A stretch of 26,754 nucleotides of DNA from CAMDMI01 sp036759185 (GCA_036759185.1 DAIOVD010000042.1:1-26754); one strand, 5' to 3'; shown: positions 9,402-16,464, counted from the first letter of the stretch. The notes: generated from the letters alone by a model not told the origin. Program-made: numbers and translations.

Positions 9402-9501
9402 NNNNNNNNNNNNNNNNNNNNNNNNNNNNNNNNNNNNNNNNNNNNNNNNNNNNNNNNNNNNNNNNNNNNNNNNNNNNNNNNNNNNNNNNNNNNNNNNNNN
9501 N
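9402..9501. other. Assembly gap (100 N)
   Basis: A run of exactly 100 N, a scaffold gap of unknown real length. It hides the 5' ends of the membrane hydroxylase gene (left, minus) and the histidine kinase gene (right, plus). Confidence 0.99.
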
Positions 9502-10508
9502 TTCTTCATGGGCTGTTCTGGCTGGTGTTCATTTATCTTTCTTCTTCTTTTTGGATCGGGGTAATTTCAGTTGAGGCGTTGGTACAACGAAGTCTTCTGG
9601 TAACCGGTACCAATGCCATTATGGGCTACGGCAATATTTTCTTCCTCTTTCCGCGTTTTTTTCTGAAGAAACAATACGGATTGTATGCCCTGGTTCTGGT
9701 GTTGTGGCTCATTCCGTTTGTCTGGCTGAGGATGTGGCTGGAACCGGAATTTCTGAAAGGTACTCCGCTGGACTCCAAACTTCCGGATCAGGCATATCGG
9801 ATCATTATTGCCGGTTCTTCTTTGGTGATGCTGGCTCTGAGCCTTGGGTATGCACTGGCGGAGCGGTACTTCGCTTTTTCACATCAGCAATCCAACCTCG
9901 AAATGCAACGGCTTCAGGCCGAAACACGGTTTTTGCGTACACGCATCAATCCCCATTTTCTTTTCAATAGTCTCAATAACCTGTATGCACTTACTCTTTT
10001 GAAGCACGATAAAGCACCGGAAGTTGTGCTTCGGCTGTCGTCTCTGATGCGATTCATGCTTCATGATTCTGAGCAGGAGACCTTTACCATCCGGCAGGAA
10101 ATTCAATATTTACGCGATTTTGCAGAACTCGAAATGCTTCGGTTTGAATCTAAGAAAGACGTGACTCTCGATATTCAGGTAGCCGATGAAAATCTGGTCA
10201 TCAGCCCCTTTCTGTTTATTCCTATGGTGGAAAACTGTTTTAAGTACTGTCCGTTTGATTCGGTCGGCAATGCCCGGGTGACGATCCGCCTCCGCCAGGA
10301 TTCTCCCGGGAAGCAGTTGGTTTTTGAAGCAACCAATACCGTCCGTGAGGAAGCAGACACGAGCCAACAACCAGCCACAGGTGGAATTGGACTGGCCAAT
10401 CTCCGGAGTCGACTTTCCATATTGTATCCGGAAGCCCATATTTTTAAAACCTTTCAAAAGGACGGAATCTTTCATGCACATTTAACCATTGATCCGGGTA
10501 AACGATGA
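9502..10508 (+). CDS. LytS/YehU-type sensor histidine kinase (5' end missing)
   Basis: A membrane sensor kinase; 334 residues are visible from the first full codon after the gap (9504). Three hydrophobic segments (near LHGLFWLVFIYLS, YALVLVLWLIPFVWL and IIAGSSLVMLALSLGYAL) precede a short coiled region (HQQSNLEMQRLQAE). Then comes the His_kinase (PF06580) motif RINPHFLFNSLNNLY, whose His codon is 9954-9956 and is the expected phosphorylation site. The ATP-binding part has an N-box FIPMVENCFKY and a G-box GGIGLANLRSRLSILYP. The stop TGA overlaps the next start as ATGA, so it is translationally coupled to the response regulator and forms a two-component pair with it. The signal sensed is unknown, and the outermost N-terminus is not visible. 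Confidence 0.92.
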
Positions 10509-11206
10509 AGGCGGTAATTATTGACGATGAGTATCTGGCCAGAGAGCTGATTGCCAACCATATCTCAAATATTCCGGGAATGGAAATCGCAGGAAAATTT
10601 CAGAATCCGGTGGAGGCCCTTCCTTTTCTTCAGCAGAATCCGGTCGAATTGTTGTTTCTTGATATTCACATGCCTCAGATTTCAGGTATGGAAATGATCC
10701 GGCTTCTTCATTACAAACCCAAAGTGATTCTTACGACGGCTTTTCAGGATTATGCGCTGGAAGCCTATTCGCTTGATGTGGTGGATTACCTGCTGAAACC
10801 TGTTTCATTCAGCCGTTTTCTGCAGGCAATCAACAAACTGGGTCCTCTGTCATCTGCCGCCATTGAGGATTTGAATCCTGGTTTTATTGCGAAGGACCAT
10901 TTCTGGATACGCACTCAGCAGAAGTCTGTTCGTATTCAGACAGATGATTTGATCATGGTGGAAGGGCAGAAAGAATATCTGGCCTATTATACAATAAAGG
11001 AACGTTGGCTGGCTCTGGGGTCGTTCAAAAATCTGGAAGAGCAACTTCCATCGGATCGTTTTTTACGGGTGCACAAAAGTTATCTGATCGCTCTGCCTTT
11101 TGTGCGTTCGTGGTTCGGACATGAACTTGAAATGGAAGGAGGATTCAAAGTTCCGGTGGGAGGAACCTACCGGGAAACCATTGTTCAAAAACTGGGGCTT
11201 CCATGA
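10505..11206 (+). CDS. LytTR-family response regulator
   Basis: A 233-residue regulator. The receiver domain is about 1-118, with the acidic pocket IIDDE at 5-9, phospho-acceptor Asp53 (FLDIHMP), Thr77/Thr78 (ILTTAFQDYALEAY) and Lys98 (YLLKPVSF). A LytTR DNA-binding domain covers about 137-233, with the usual KSVRIQTDDLIMVEGQKEY and FLRVHKSYLIAL stretches. Such regulators bind pairs of short direct repeats in promoters. It overlaps the upstream kinase by 4 bp and the downstream dipeptidase gene by 4 bp (ATGA both times). The three genes therefore form one operon and the regulator may control the operon itself. Confidence 0.96.
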   Translation: MKAVIIDDEYLARELIANHISNIPGMEIAGKFQNPVEALPFLQQNPVELLFLDIHMPQISGMEMIRLLHYKPKVILTTAFQDYALEAYSLDVVDYLLKPVSFSRFLQAINKLGPLSSAAIEDLNPGFIAKDHFWIRTQQKSVRIQTDDLIMVEGQKEYLAYYTIKERWLALGSFKNLEEQLPSDRFLRVHKSYLIALPFVRSWFGHELEMEGGFKVPVGGTYRETIVQKLGLP

Positions 11207-11898
11207 CACACTGGTTCGTCTGCATTTTATTCGTTCTGTCATTTGGAACGGTCCATCATACAGGTCCGGGTCCTGATTCAAAGAATGGCTGCCAACAGGA
11301 ACAAAGGTTGCGGCAGGCTGGTCTGGTGGATGTGCGGGATGTGATGCCTGGAGTGGTGGTCGATCTTCGGTATTCGGGCACCAACAATTTCCTGAAGGAA
11401 GATATTTATGGGTGTCTGCAAGTAGCGTTCGTACAACCGGATGTGGGAGTTAAGCTCAAAAAAGCCTGTGAAATTCTAAAGGCAGAAAGACCAGATCTCC
11501 GGTTTTGTGTGTACGATGCCGGCCGTCCGAAGTGGGCACAACAAGCGTTGTGGGATCACATCGATAAACCTGAGCATATAAAACCAGTGTATGTGGCCGA
11601 TCCGAAGAAAGGTTCCATTCATAATTATGGAGCAGCCATTGATCTCACACTGATGGATATGAAAGGTGTGCCGGTAGACATGGGTACACCCTACGACTTT
11701 TTCGGACTGGAAGCACAGCCAAGGTGCGAAGAGCAAATGGTAGCGAAGGGAGTTCTTACCCATAAACAGGTCAGCAACCGGAAGTTGCTAAGGCAAATTA
11801 TGAAACAGGCTGGCTTTCTTTCCATCACGTCGGAGTGGTGGCATTTTAACTCCTGTTCGCTGGCTTCGGCCAGGAAAAAATATGCCGTCCTTTTGTAA
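11203..11898 (+). CDS. VanX-like D-alanyl-D-alanine dipeptidase (peptidase M15D), secreted
   Basis: A 231-residue zinc peptidase predicted to cleave D-Ala-D-Ala. The active-site pieces are all present: Arg108 in YDAGRP, the zinc ligands His140 and Asp147 in SIHNYGAAIDLTL, the GTPYDFFG loop at 161-168, and catalytic Glu211 with zinc ligand His214 in EWWHF. A hydrophobic N-terminus (about residues 4-17) suggests export to the periplasm, which differs from cytoplasmic VanX of vancomycin-resistant Gram-positives. Family members outside van clusters are thought to recycle peptidoglycan peptides or release D-Ala as a nutrient. No vanH or vanA neighbour is present, so a resistance role is unlikely. 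It is coupled by an ATGA overlap to the LytTR regulator. Confidence 0.93.
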   Translation: MTHWFVCILFVLSFGTVHHTGPGPDSKNGCQQEQRLRQAGLVDVRDVMPGVVVDLRYSGTNNFLKEDIYGCLQVAFVQPDVGVKLKKACEILKAERPDLRFCVYDAGRPKWAQQALWDHIDKPEHIKPVYVADPKKGSIHNYGAAIDLTLMDMKGVPVDMGTPYDFFGLEAQPRCEEQMVAKGVLTHKQVSNRKLLRQIMKQAGFLSITSEWWHFNSCSLASARKKYAVLL

Positions 11899-11948
11899 GC
11901 TGTTCGCAATAATTTGAAGGCCGGCTGATAACCTTTTCATAACACAAT

Positions 11949-11960
11949 GTATGTAAGGTT
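11949..11960 (+). repeat. 12-bp direct repeat, left copy
   Basis: GTATGTAAGGTT, identical to 12123-12134. It lies 56 bp left of the first DnaA box, so the two copies frame the box cluster almost symmetrically. Confidence 0.7.
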
Positions 11961-12016
11961 GGTAACAAGGCGACTTCTTTGATAACAAAGGATTTAGTGC
12001 TGATTTTGCTGAAAAA

Positions 12017-12074
12017 TGTGGATAAGTCCGGAAAGTTATCCACATTATCCACATTCATTTCCGACTTATCCACA
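12017..12074. promoter_or_regulatory. Cluster of four perfect DnaA boxes
   Basis: TTATCCACA on the minus strand at 12017-12025 and on the plus strand at 12036-12044, 12045-12053 and 12066-12074. Boxes 2 and 3 abut with no spacer. A chance run of four exact 9-mers in 58 bp is not credible, so DnaA binding here is nearly certain. Whether the site is oriC or a DnaA-titration site is inferred from context. Confidence 0.93.
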
Positions 12075-12122
12075 TTCGGGGGCATAATCGAAAATGATTT
12101 CAAAGCAAATTTTGTGGCTTCG

Positions 12123-12134
12123 GTATGTAAGGTT
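12123..12134 (+). repeat. 12-bp direct repeat, right copy
   Basis: GTATGTAAGGTT, identical to 11949-11960, 48 bp right of the last DnaA box. It is followed by a T tract. Confidence 0.7.
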
Positions 12135-12240
12135 TTTTGGAAAAAGCAGGAAAAGAGAGCTGAAGTGTCTGTCTGTTTACACAGGCGTAACGCAGGTTTC
12201 CTGCTCATAACCAATGTCTTTCTACCTGGTTTTTGCTGTC

Positions 12241-13173
12241 TTAATTTTTCTGTCGAAGGGCTCTGGAAGCTTCTGCATGTTGCTCAATTTCGCGAATTCC
12301 CAACATAAATCTGGGACCCGGCCGGCTGGCCAGATCATCATTGAGCTCAAAAACCATTTTCGTCTTATATGCAGAAATATTTTTGAGTTCCGGATACATT
12401 CTGAAAAAGGACGTATCCATTTTTTCAAAGGTTCCTCCAAACAGAATATCGGGGTTTAGTTTGAGAATGGTTTCCCTCTGCAAAGCAGGGTAGGGCTTGT
12501 CCAGTTTTTCAGACAGCACATTCTTTCCCCCTGCCAGACGGATTTTGTCTGTCATCCATGTCTCAAACCCATAAGCGAAAATGGGGTCCATCCAGGTTAC
12601 GCATAAAATACCAGGCCTTTGGCTGTCCGGTATTGTTGTCTGTTTCTTTTCCTGCTCATTCAGTTGCATCCGCAATGCTATAATGTTGCTGGTCTTTGTT
12701 TCCGGAACTACCCAGGAACGGACAGAATCCATGGCATCCACAATGTCCCGCGTTTTGTCATAATGGAATAAAATCACCGGAATGCCCAACTGTCGAAGGT
12801 GTGCTGCATCCTGCGGACTGGTGATTCCTTCTTCAGAAAAAATGACATCTGGCTTTAGCTGAAGCACTTTTTCAACATTGAGCGGGTATACTTCCACACG
12901 GGATTTGTTTCGGGTGTTTACTTCAGGGAAATTGCATAGTGGAGTAATTCCGACAACAAGAGAGTCTGGCAGAACAGAGAACAGAATTTCTGTAACAGCC
13001 GGAGAAAGAGAAATCACTCTTTTCGGATGAACAGGAATTTCTGCGGATTGATCACGGTACCGGATGCTTCGTTTTGCATTGGATGAACTACCTTTTTTAT
13101 CCTGGCAACCATGGATAAACAGTAAAAGCATGAACAATACCGGAAACCGTAAACTGGAGGTGAGTGCCATCAT
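12241..13173 (-). CDS. Periplasmic iron/cobalamin-type substrate-binding lipoprotein
   Basis: A 310-residue protein of the helical-backbone metal receptor family (BtuF/FhuD/TroA-like, PF01497). The N-terminus is a lipoprotein signal ending in FIHGC, with Cys23 as the lipid anchor. The mature part shows the family's PKRVISLSPAVTEILFSV at 51-68, then VVGIT and LNVEKVLQLKPDVIFSEEG, and near the end LQRETILKLNPDILFGG. Members bind ferric siderophores, haem or vitamin B12 for an ABC importer. No permease or ATPase gene is nearby, so the partner transporter must be elsewhere and the ligand is undetermined. Two ATG codons are adjacent at the start (13173 and 13170). It is divergent from hldD with only 35 bp between them. 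Confidence 0.9.
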   Translation of the reverse strand: MMALTSSLRFPVLFMLLLFIHGCQDKKGSSSNAKRSIRYRDQSAEIPVHPKRVISLSPAVTEILFSVLPDSLVVGITPLCNFPEVNTRNKSRVEVYPLNVEKVLQLKPDVIFSEEGITSPQDAAHLRQLGIPVILFHYDKTRDIVDAMDSVRSWVVPETKTSNIIALRMQLNEQEKKQTTIPDSQRPGILCVTWMDPIFAYGFETWMTDKIRLAGGKNVLSEKLDKPYPALQRETILKLNPDILFGGTFEKMDTSFFRMYPELKNISAYKTKMVFELNDDLASRPGPRFMLGIREIEQHAEASRALRQKN

Positions 13174-13189
13174 TTATGTTGTAATATTG

Positions 13190-13207
13190 CAGATCTTATT
13201 CAGATCT
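13190..13207. repeat. Short direct repeat in a divergent promoter region
   Basis: CAGATCT occurs at 13190-13196 and 13201-13207, 11 bp apart (one helical turn). Each copy contains the palindrome AGATCT. It lies directly before the hldD start, in a 35-bp spacer that must serve two divergent genes. A regulator site is possible but unproven. Confidence 0.35.
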
Positions 13208-13208
13208 C

Positions 13209-14174
13209 ATGATTGTTGTTACAGGTGCGGCTGGCTTTATTCCCAGCTGTTTGATCACAAAACTAAACCAGGAAGGTTATAAGGCGATTGTGGCAGTAGA
13301 TGATTTCTCCCATCCGGCTAAAAAATCAAATCTGGAGGGCAAGTCCATTGTGGCATTTGTAGAGAGGAAGGAGTTTCATTCCTGGTTAAAGTTGAATGCC
13401 ATTGAGGTGGAATTTGTTTTTCATTTGGGAGCAAGGACCGACACAACGGAACAATCTGTCGCCATTTTTGATGAGCTGAATCTGAATTTTTCCAAAGAAG
13501 TCTGGCGGATTTGCACGGAGTTTCAGATTCCATTGGTCTACGCATCCTCGGCTGCTACTTACGGCGATGGGGCTCAGGGATATTCCGATGATCATTCCGG
13601 GATTCCAACCCTGAAACCATTGAATCCTTATGCCCACTCAAAGCAGGATTTTGATCTTTGGGTGCTGGAACAAAAAACATCTCCTTTTTTCTGGGCCGGG
13701 CTTAAGTTTTTTAATGTCTATGGCCCCAACGAATATCACAAAGGGAAAATGGCATCCGTCATTTTTCATGCATTTCATCAGATCAACGCGACAGGCAAAA
13801 TGAAGCTCTTTCAAAGTCACCGTGAAGGCATTGCCCATGGTCACCAGATGCGGGATTTTGTCTATGTGAAAGATGTCATTGATGTTTGTTACTGGCTGAT
13901 GCACCATCGCAAAAATTCCGCCATTTACAACCTAGGTTCTGGTAAAGCCCGAACGTTTCTGGATCTGGTCAATCATACATTTCGGGCAATGGGAAAAGAA
14001 CCGGTGATTGAGTTTGTACCGACTCCGGTTGAAATTCGTGACAGCTATCAATATTTTACCGAGGCTGAAATGAACAAGTTGGTTTCAGTGGGATATCCTC
14101 AGCCGTTTCATTCCCTTGAAGCAGGAGTACAGGATTATGTGACCAACTACCTTGTTTCCGGCACGTATTTCTAA
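13209..14174 (+). CDS. hldD: ADP-L-glycero-D-manno-heptose-6-epimerase
   Basis: A 321-residue NAD(P)-dependent epimerase of the extended short-chain dehydrogenase family. It has the nucleotide-binding TGAAGFI at 5-11, HLGARTDTTE at 72-81, a serine-rich SSAATYGDG, and the catalytic Tyr141/Lys145 in YAHSK. The stretches KFFNVYGPNEYHKGKMASV and MRDFVYVKD are specific for HldD (RfaD) rather than other sugar epimerases. It turns ADP-D-glycero-D-manno-heptose into the L-glycero form, the inner-core heptose donor for lipopolysaccharide. The glycine motif is slightly unusual (GFIPS where GFIGS is usual). No other heptose genes are adjacent. A terminator follows. Confidence 0.93.
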   Translation: MIVVTGAAGFIPSCLITKLNQEGYKAIVAVDDFSHPAKKSNLEGKSIVAFVERKEFHSWLKLNAIEVEFVFHLGARTDTTEQSVAIFDELNLNFSKEVWRICTEFQIPLVYASSAATYGDGAQGYSDDHSGIPTLKPLNPYAHSKQDFDLWVLEQKTSPFFWAGLKFFNVYGPNEYHKGKMASVIFHAFHQINATGKMKLFQSHREGIAHGHQMRDFVYVKDVIDVCYWLMHHRKNSAIYNLGSGKARTFLDLVNHTFRAMGKEPVIEFVPTPVEIRDSYQYFTEAEMNKLVSVGYPQPFHSLEAGVQDYVTNYLVSGTYF

Positions 14175-14193
14175 AAATGAGGGTAGAGGGAAT

Positions 14194-14234
14194 AAAAAAA
14201 AGCCTCACCCAGTCGGGAAAGGCCTTTTCTTTCA
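14194..14234 (+). terminator. Probable rho-independent terminator after hldD
   Basis: A two-step stem: GCCT (14202-14205) with AGGC (14220-14223), and inside it CCC (14208-14210) with GGG (14215-14217) around a 4-nt loop. An A tract precedes it and TTTTCTTT follows. It starts about 20 bp after the hldD stop codon. Confidence 0.7.
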
Positions 14235-14399
14235 CTTTTCAACCCAAAAATAAAACTTGCGTTTTATCAGATCCAAAGGTCGTTCTTCCAATTGAGATCA
14301 ACAAATAAGTCCGTTCAATAGGTCCGATTCTTAAGCCAAATAGCCAGTACATTCTATGAATGCATCTATTATCAGGTTGAAATTCAAAAACTGTTATGC

Positions 14400-14417
14400 A
14401 AAATCAACGTTGATTTT
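14400..14417. promoter_or_regulatory. Perfect 18-bp palindrome upstream of nth
   Basis: AAAATCAAC directly followed by GTTGATTTT, an 18-bp perfect palindrome with no spacer, 54 bp before the nth start. The symmetry is typical of an operator for a dimeric regulator. No regulator can be named. The remainder of the 14235-14471 spacer shows nothing clear. Confidence 0.45.
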
Positions 14418-14471
14418 TTTCAGAGTTCATAAATTGTTGGAAATACAGGCATTATTCCGAATGAGATTCAC

Positions 14472-15134
14472 ATGAAAAGAGAAGACCGATACCAGTTTAT
14501 AGTCGATTATTTTTCCCGTAACCAACCGGATGCGGAGACGGAACTCCAATTTTCAACGCCATATGAGTTGCTTGTGGCGGTTGTTCTTTCGGCCCAATGT
14601 ACCGACAAACGGGTGAATCTGATCACGCCGGCTTTGTTCCGTCGTTTTCCGGATGCTGAAGCTTTAGCCCAGGGTTCAGTGGATGAAATTTTCTCATACA
14701 TCCGAAGTGTTTCGTATCCCAACAACAAAGCCAAACACCTTGCCGGCCTGGGACAAATGCTCAGGGATCAATTCCATTCTGAAGTACCTTCATCGGTTGA
14801 TGAGTTGCAGAAACTGCCCGGAGTTGGGCGCAAAACTGCGAATGTCATAGCCTCGGTTGTTTACAATCAACCTACAATGGCGGTGGATACCCATGTGTTT
14901 CGGGTCAGCAAACGAATTGGTCTGGTAAACCAGAATGCAAAAACACCTCTGGCTGTCGAACTTCAATTGTACCGTTATCTTTCAAAGGATGTAATTCCGA
15001 AAGCTCATCATTGGCTGATTCTTCACGGACGGTATGTTTGTATGGCACGAAATCCTCAATGCGCTCAATGTGGAATTCAACAGGCATGTCGCTATTTTGA
15101 ACAGAATTTGGGAACAATTCCTAATAAGGACTAG
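14472..15134 (+). CDS. nth: Endonuclease III
   Basis: A 220-residue bifunctional DNA glycosylase/AP lyase that removes oxidised pyrimidines in base excision repair. The helix-hairpin-helix LPGVGRKTANVI (115-126) carries the catalytic Lys121, and Asp139 lies in MAVDTHVFRV. The [4Fe-4S] cluster ligands Cys190, Cys197, Cys200 and Cys206 have the classical C-x6-C-x2-C-x5-C spacing. Length matches the family. It is convergent with aroA, with only 23 bp between the two stop codons and no obvious terminator in that space. Confidence 0.97.
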   Translation: MKREDRYQFIVDYFSRNQPDAETELQFSTPYELLVAVVLSAQCTDKRVNLITPALFRRFPDAEALAQGSVDEIFSYIRSVSYPNNKAKHLAGLGQMLRDQFHSEVPSSVDELQKLPGVGRKTANVIASVVYNQPTMAVDTHVFRVSKRIGLVNQNAKTPLAVELQLYRYLSKDVIPKAHHWLILHGRYVCMARNPQCAQCGIQQACRYFEQNLGTIPNKD

Positions 15135-15157
15135 CCACCTGGTTTTGTTCAGGAATT

Positions 15158-16411
15158 CTATTTGCTTTCCGAAAGGGTACATATGAACCCGCATTTTTCC
15201 ATGGCAGCCCAGAATCCTGGAAAAGATTTCCGCACAACACCAGGTTCCCTGATCGAAACATTTGAGTTTGTGGCACCGATCATACTCAATGCCATCGCCA
15301 TCCGGTGGTCTTCATAGGTTTCGAAGATGGGATTTTGAATTTGTGGGTTTTGATTTCCTGGAATCAGGCAGATTCCTTTTGATTCGTTGATTTCGATGAA
15401 AACAGAAATTTTTGCCAACTCTGTTTTCATGGCCAGCAAGCGGTTGGTTTCTTTTATGGCCAAAGACTGAAGTCCTGATAGTTCTGCTTCTTTTCCAGAC
15501 AGTGCACACATCACAATCAGAGTCTGGCCCAAATCGGGAAATCCCAGGCAATCCAGGACAAGTTTTGCGGGTTTGATTTCAGAGATTCGTTCAATCCAGA
15601 CACCTTCTTTTTCAAACCGGGTTTCAATTCCCCATTCCCGGGCTATTTGTTGAATGACAGCATCTCCCTGCAAAGAGTTTTCTGTAAGTCCGGAAAGGAA
15701 CAAAGGCATTGGTTTTTCAGAAAGAGCAACCATCCCATAAAAATAGCTGGCGGCTGACCAATCCGACTCTATCTGTAGTTTGTCCGGTTTGTATTGTTGA
15801 TGAGGAATGCGAATGTTCCCGTTTGAAAATTCGCCTTTGATACCTGCCTGTTGCATCAATGCCCATGTCATTCTGAGATAGGGTAGAGATGCAACCTCAT
15901 TAAGTAAATGAATGTTCAGGCCATCCGGCAGGGTGGGAGCAGCCATCATAAGAGATGAGATATACTGGCTGCTGATGGTTGCGTCAATGGAAACTTCAGA
16001 TTTTCCGGACCATTCAAACGGTTTAAAATGAAGTGGAGGATAACCTTCCTTCTCCAGATATTGAATTTGGCAGCCCAAAGTACTCAATGCATCCACCAGC
16101 AGCCGGATGGGTCGCTGTTTCATACGATCAGAACCCGTCAGTGTTGATTCTTTTTTCGAAAATGCAAGGTAACTTGTGAGGAATCGAAAAGTCGTGCCGG
16201 CATCCTTTGCATTGTAATTTCTCCTAACACCTTCCAGAAGTTCCGCAAGCGTTTCCGTGTCTGCTGCATCTGAAAGATTGCGGATGTTCAATAAATTTCC
16301 AGAGTAAGCACGAATCATGAGCGCCCGGTTGCTTTCACTTTTCGAAGCAGGGAGCGATACTGTTCCGGGAGCAGCAGAGGAGTTGGATTGAATGAGGGCT
16401 AATGCAGGCAT
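15158..16411 (-). CDS. aroA: 3-phosphoshikimate 1-carboxyvinyltransferase (EPSP synthase)
   Basis: A 417-residue enzyme joining shikimate-3-phosphate and phosphoenolpyruvate in the sixth step of the shikimate pathway. Motifs in order: PASKSESNRAL 21-31 (Lys24, Ser25, Arg29), DAGTTFRFLTSY 70-81, RPIRLLVDAL, ISSQYISSLMMAAP 146-159, FPDLGQT 291-297 with catalytic Asp293, KETNR 320-324 with Glu321, and EDHRMAMAL 367-375. The DAGTTFRF loop departs from the enterobacterial NAGTAMRP form, as in other Bacteroidota. The ATG at 16411 is the only good start. It sits immediately after the T tract of a terminator that follows porV, an unusual arrangement that leaves no room for a normal leader. Confidence 0.97.
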   Translation of the reverse strand: MPALALIQSNSSAAPGTVSLPASKSESNRALMIRAYSGNLLNIRNLSDAADTETLAELLEGVRRNYNAKDAGTTFRFLTSYLAFSKKESTLTGSDRMKQRPIRLLVDALSTLGCQIQYLEKEGYPPLHFKPFEWSGKSEVSIDATISSQYISSLMMAAPTLPDGLNIHLLNEVASLPYLRMTWALMQQAGIKGEFSNGNIRIPHQQYKPDKLQIESDWSAASYFYGMVALSEKPMPLFLSGLTENSLQGDAVIQQIAREWGIETRFEKEGVWIERISEIKPAKLVLDCLGFPDLGQTLIVMCALSGKEAELSGLQSLAIKETNRLLAMKTELAKISVFIEINESKGICLIPGNQNPQIQNPIFETYEDHRMAMALSMIGATNSNVSIREPGVVRKSFPGFWAAMEKCGFICTLSESK

Positions 16412-16442
16412 AAAAAAAATCCCTCACTGTTCATGAGGGATT
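16412..16442 (-). terminator. Rho-independent terminator after porV, touching the aroA start
   Basis: Read on the minus strand, AATCCCTCA pairs perfectly with TGAGGGATT (9 bp, 7-nt loop; positions 16442-16434 and 16426-16418), and the T tract (16419-16412) ends right at the aroA ATG. It should end transcripts coming from porV, about 20 bp after the porV stop. Because aroA begins at its edge, it could also act as an attenuator or a leader hairpin for aroA. Confidence 0.9.
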
Positions 16443-16464
16443 GTAAATGAAATGTAGTGTCCGG

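Larger units (their letters stand above)
11899..12240. other. Candidate replication origin (oriC) in a convergent intergenic region
   Basis: This 342-bp spacer holds four exact DnaA boxes (TTATCCACA): one reversed at 12017-12025, then three forward at 12036-12044, 12045-12053 and 12066-12074. The outer two sit in an imperfect inverted repeat (about 12014-12033 against 12058-12076, one base of difference). A 12-bp direct repeat, GTATGTAAGGTT, flanks the boxes at 11949-11960 and 12123-12134. The stretches on both sides of the cluster are AT-rich and could serve as unwinding elements. A small hairpin, GCAGG/CCTGC (12192-12204), lies to the right. dnaA is 8 kb away. Box number, exactness and lack of coding sequence support an origin. 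Strand skew, which would settle it, could not be computed here. Confidence 0.78.

Noticed and set aside
8988..10508. One long plus-strand open frame that seems to bridge the 9402-9501 gap
   Set aside because: The part before the gap is antisense to the clear membrane hydroxylase gene and has no family likeness. It is joined to the kinase only because N codons are read as open.
11203..11898. Vancomycin-resistance gene vanX
   Set aside because: The protein is an M15D dipeptidase but has a likely export signal, no vanH/vanA/vanY neighbours, and regulators of another family; a general peptidoglycan or nutrient role is more likely.
11788..12308. Small open frames on both strands across the DnaA-box region
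   Set aside because: They are built from the repeat and overlap two certain genes; the repeated TTATCCACA units explain the sequence better.
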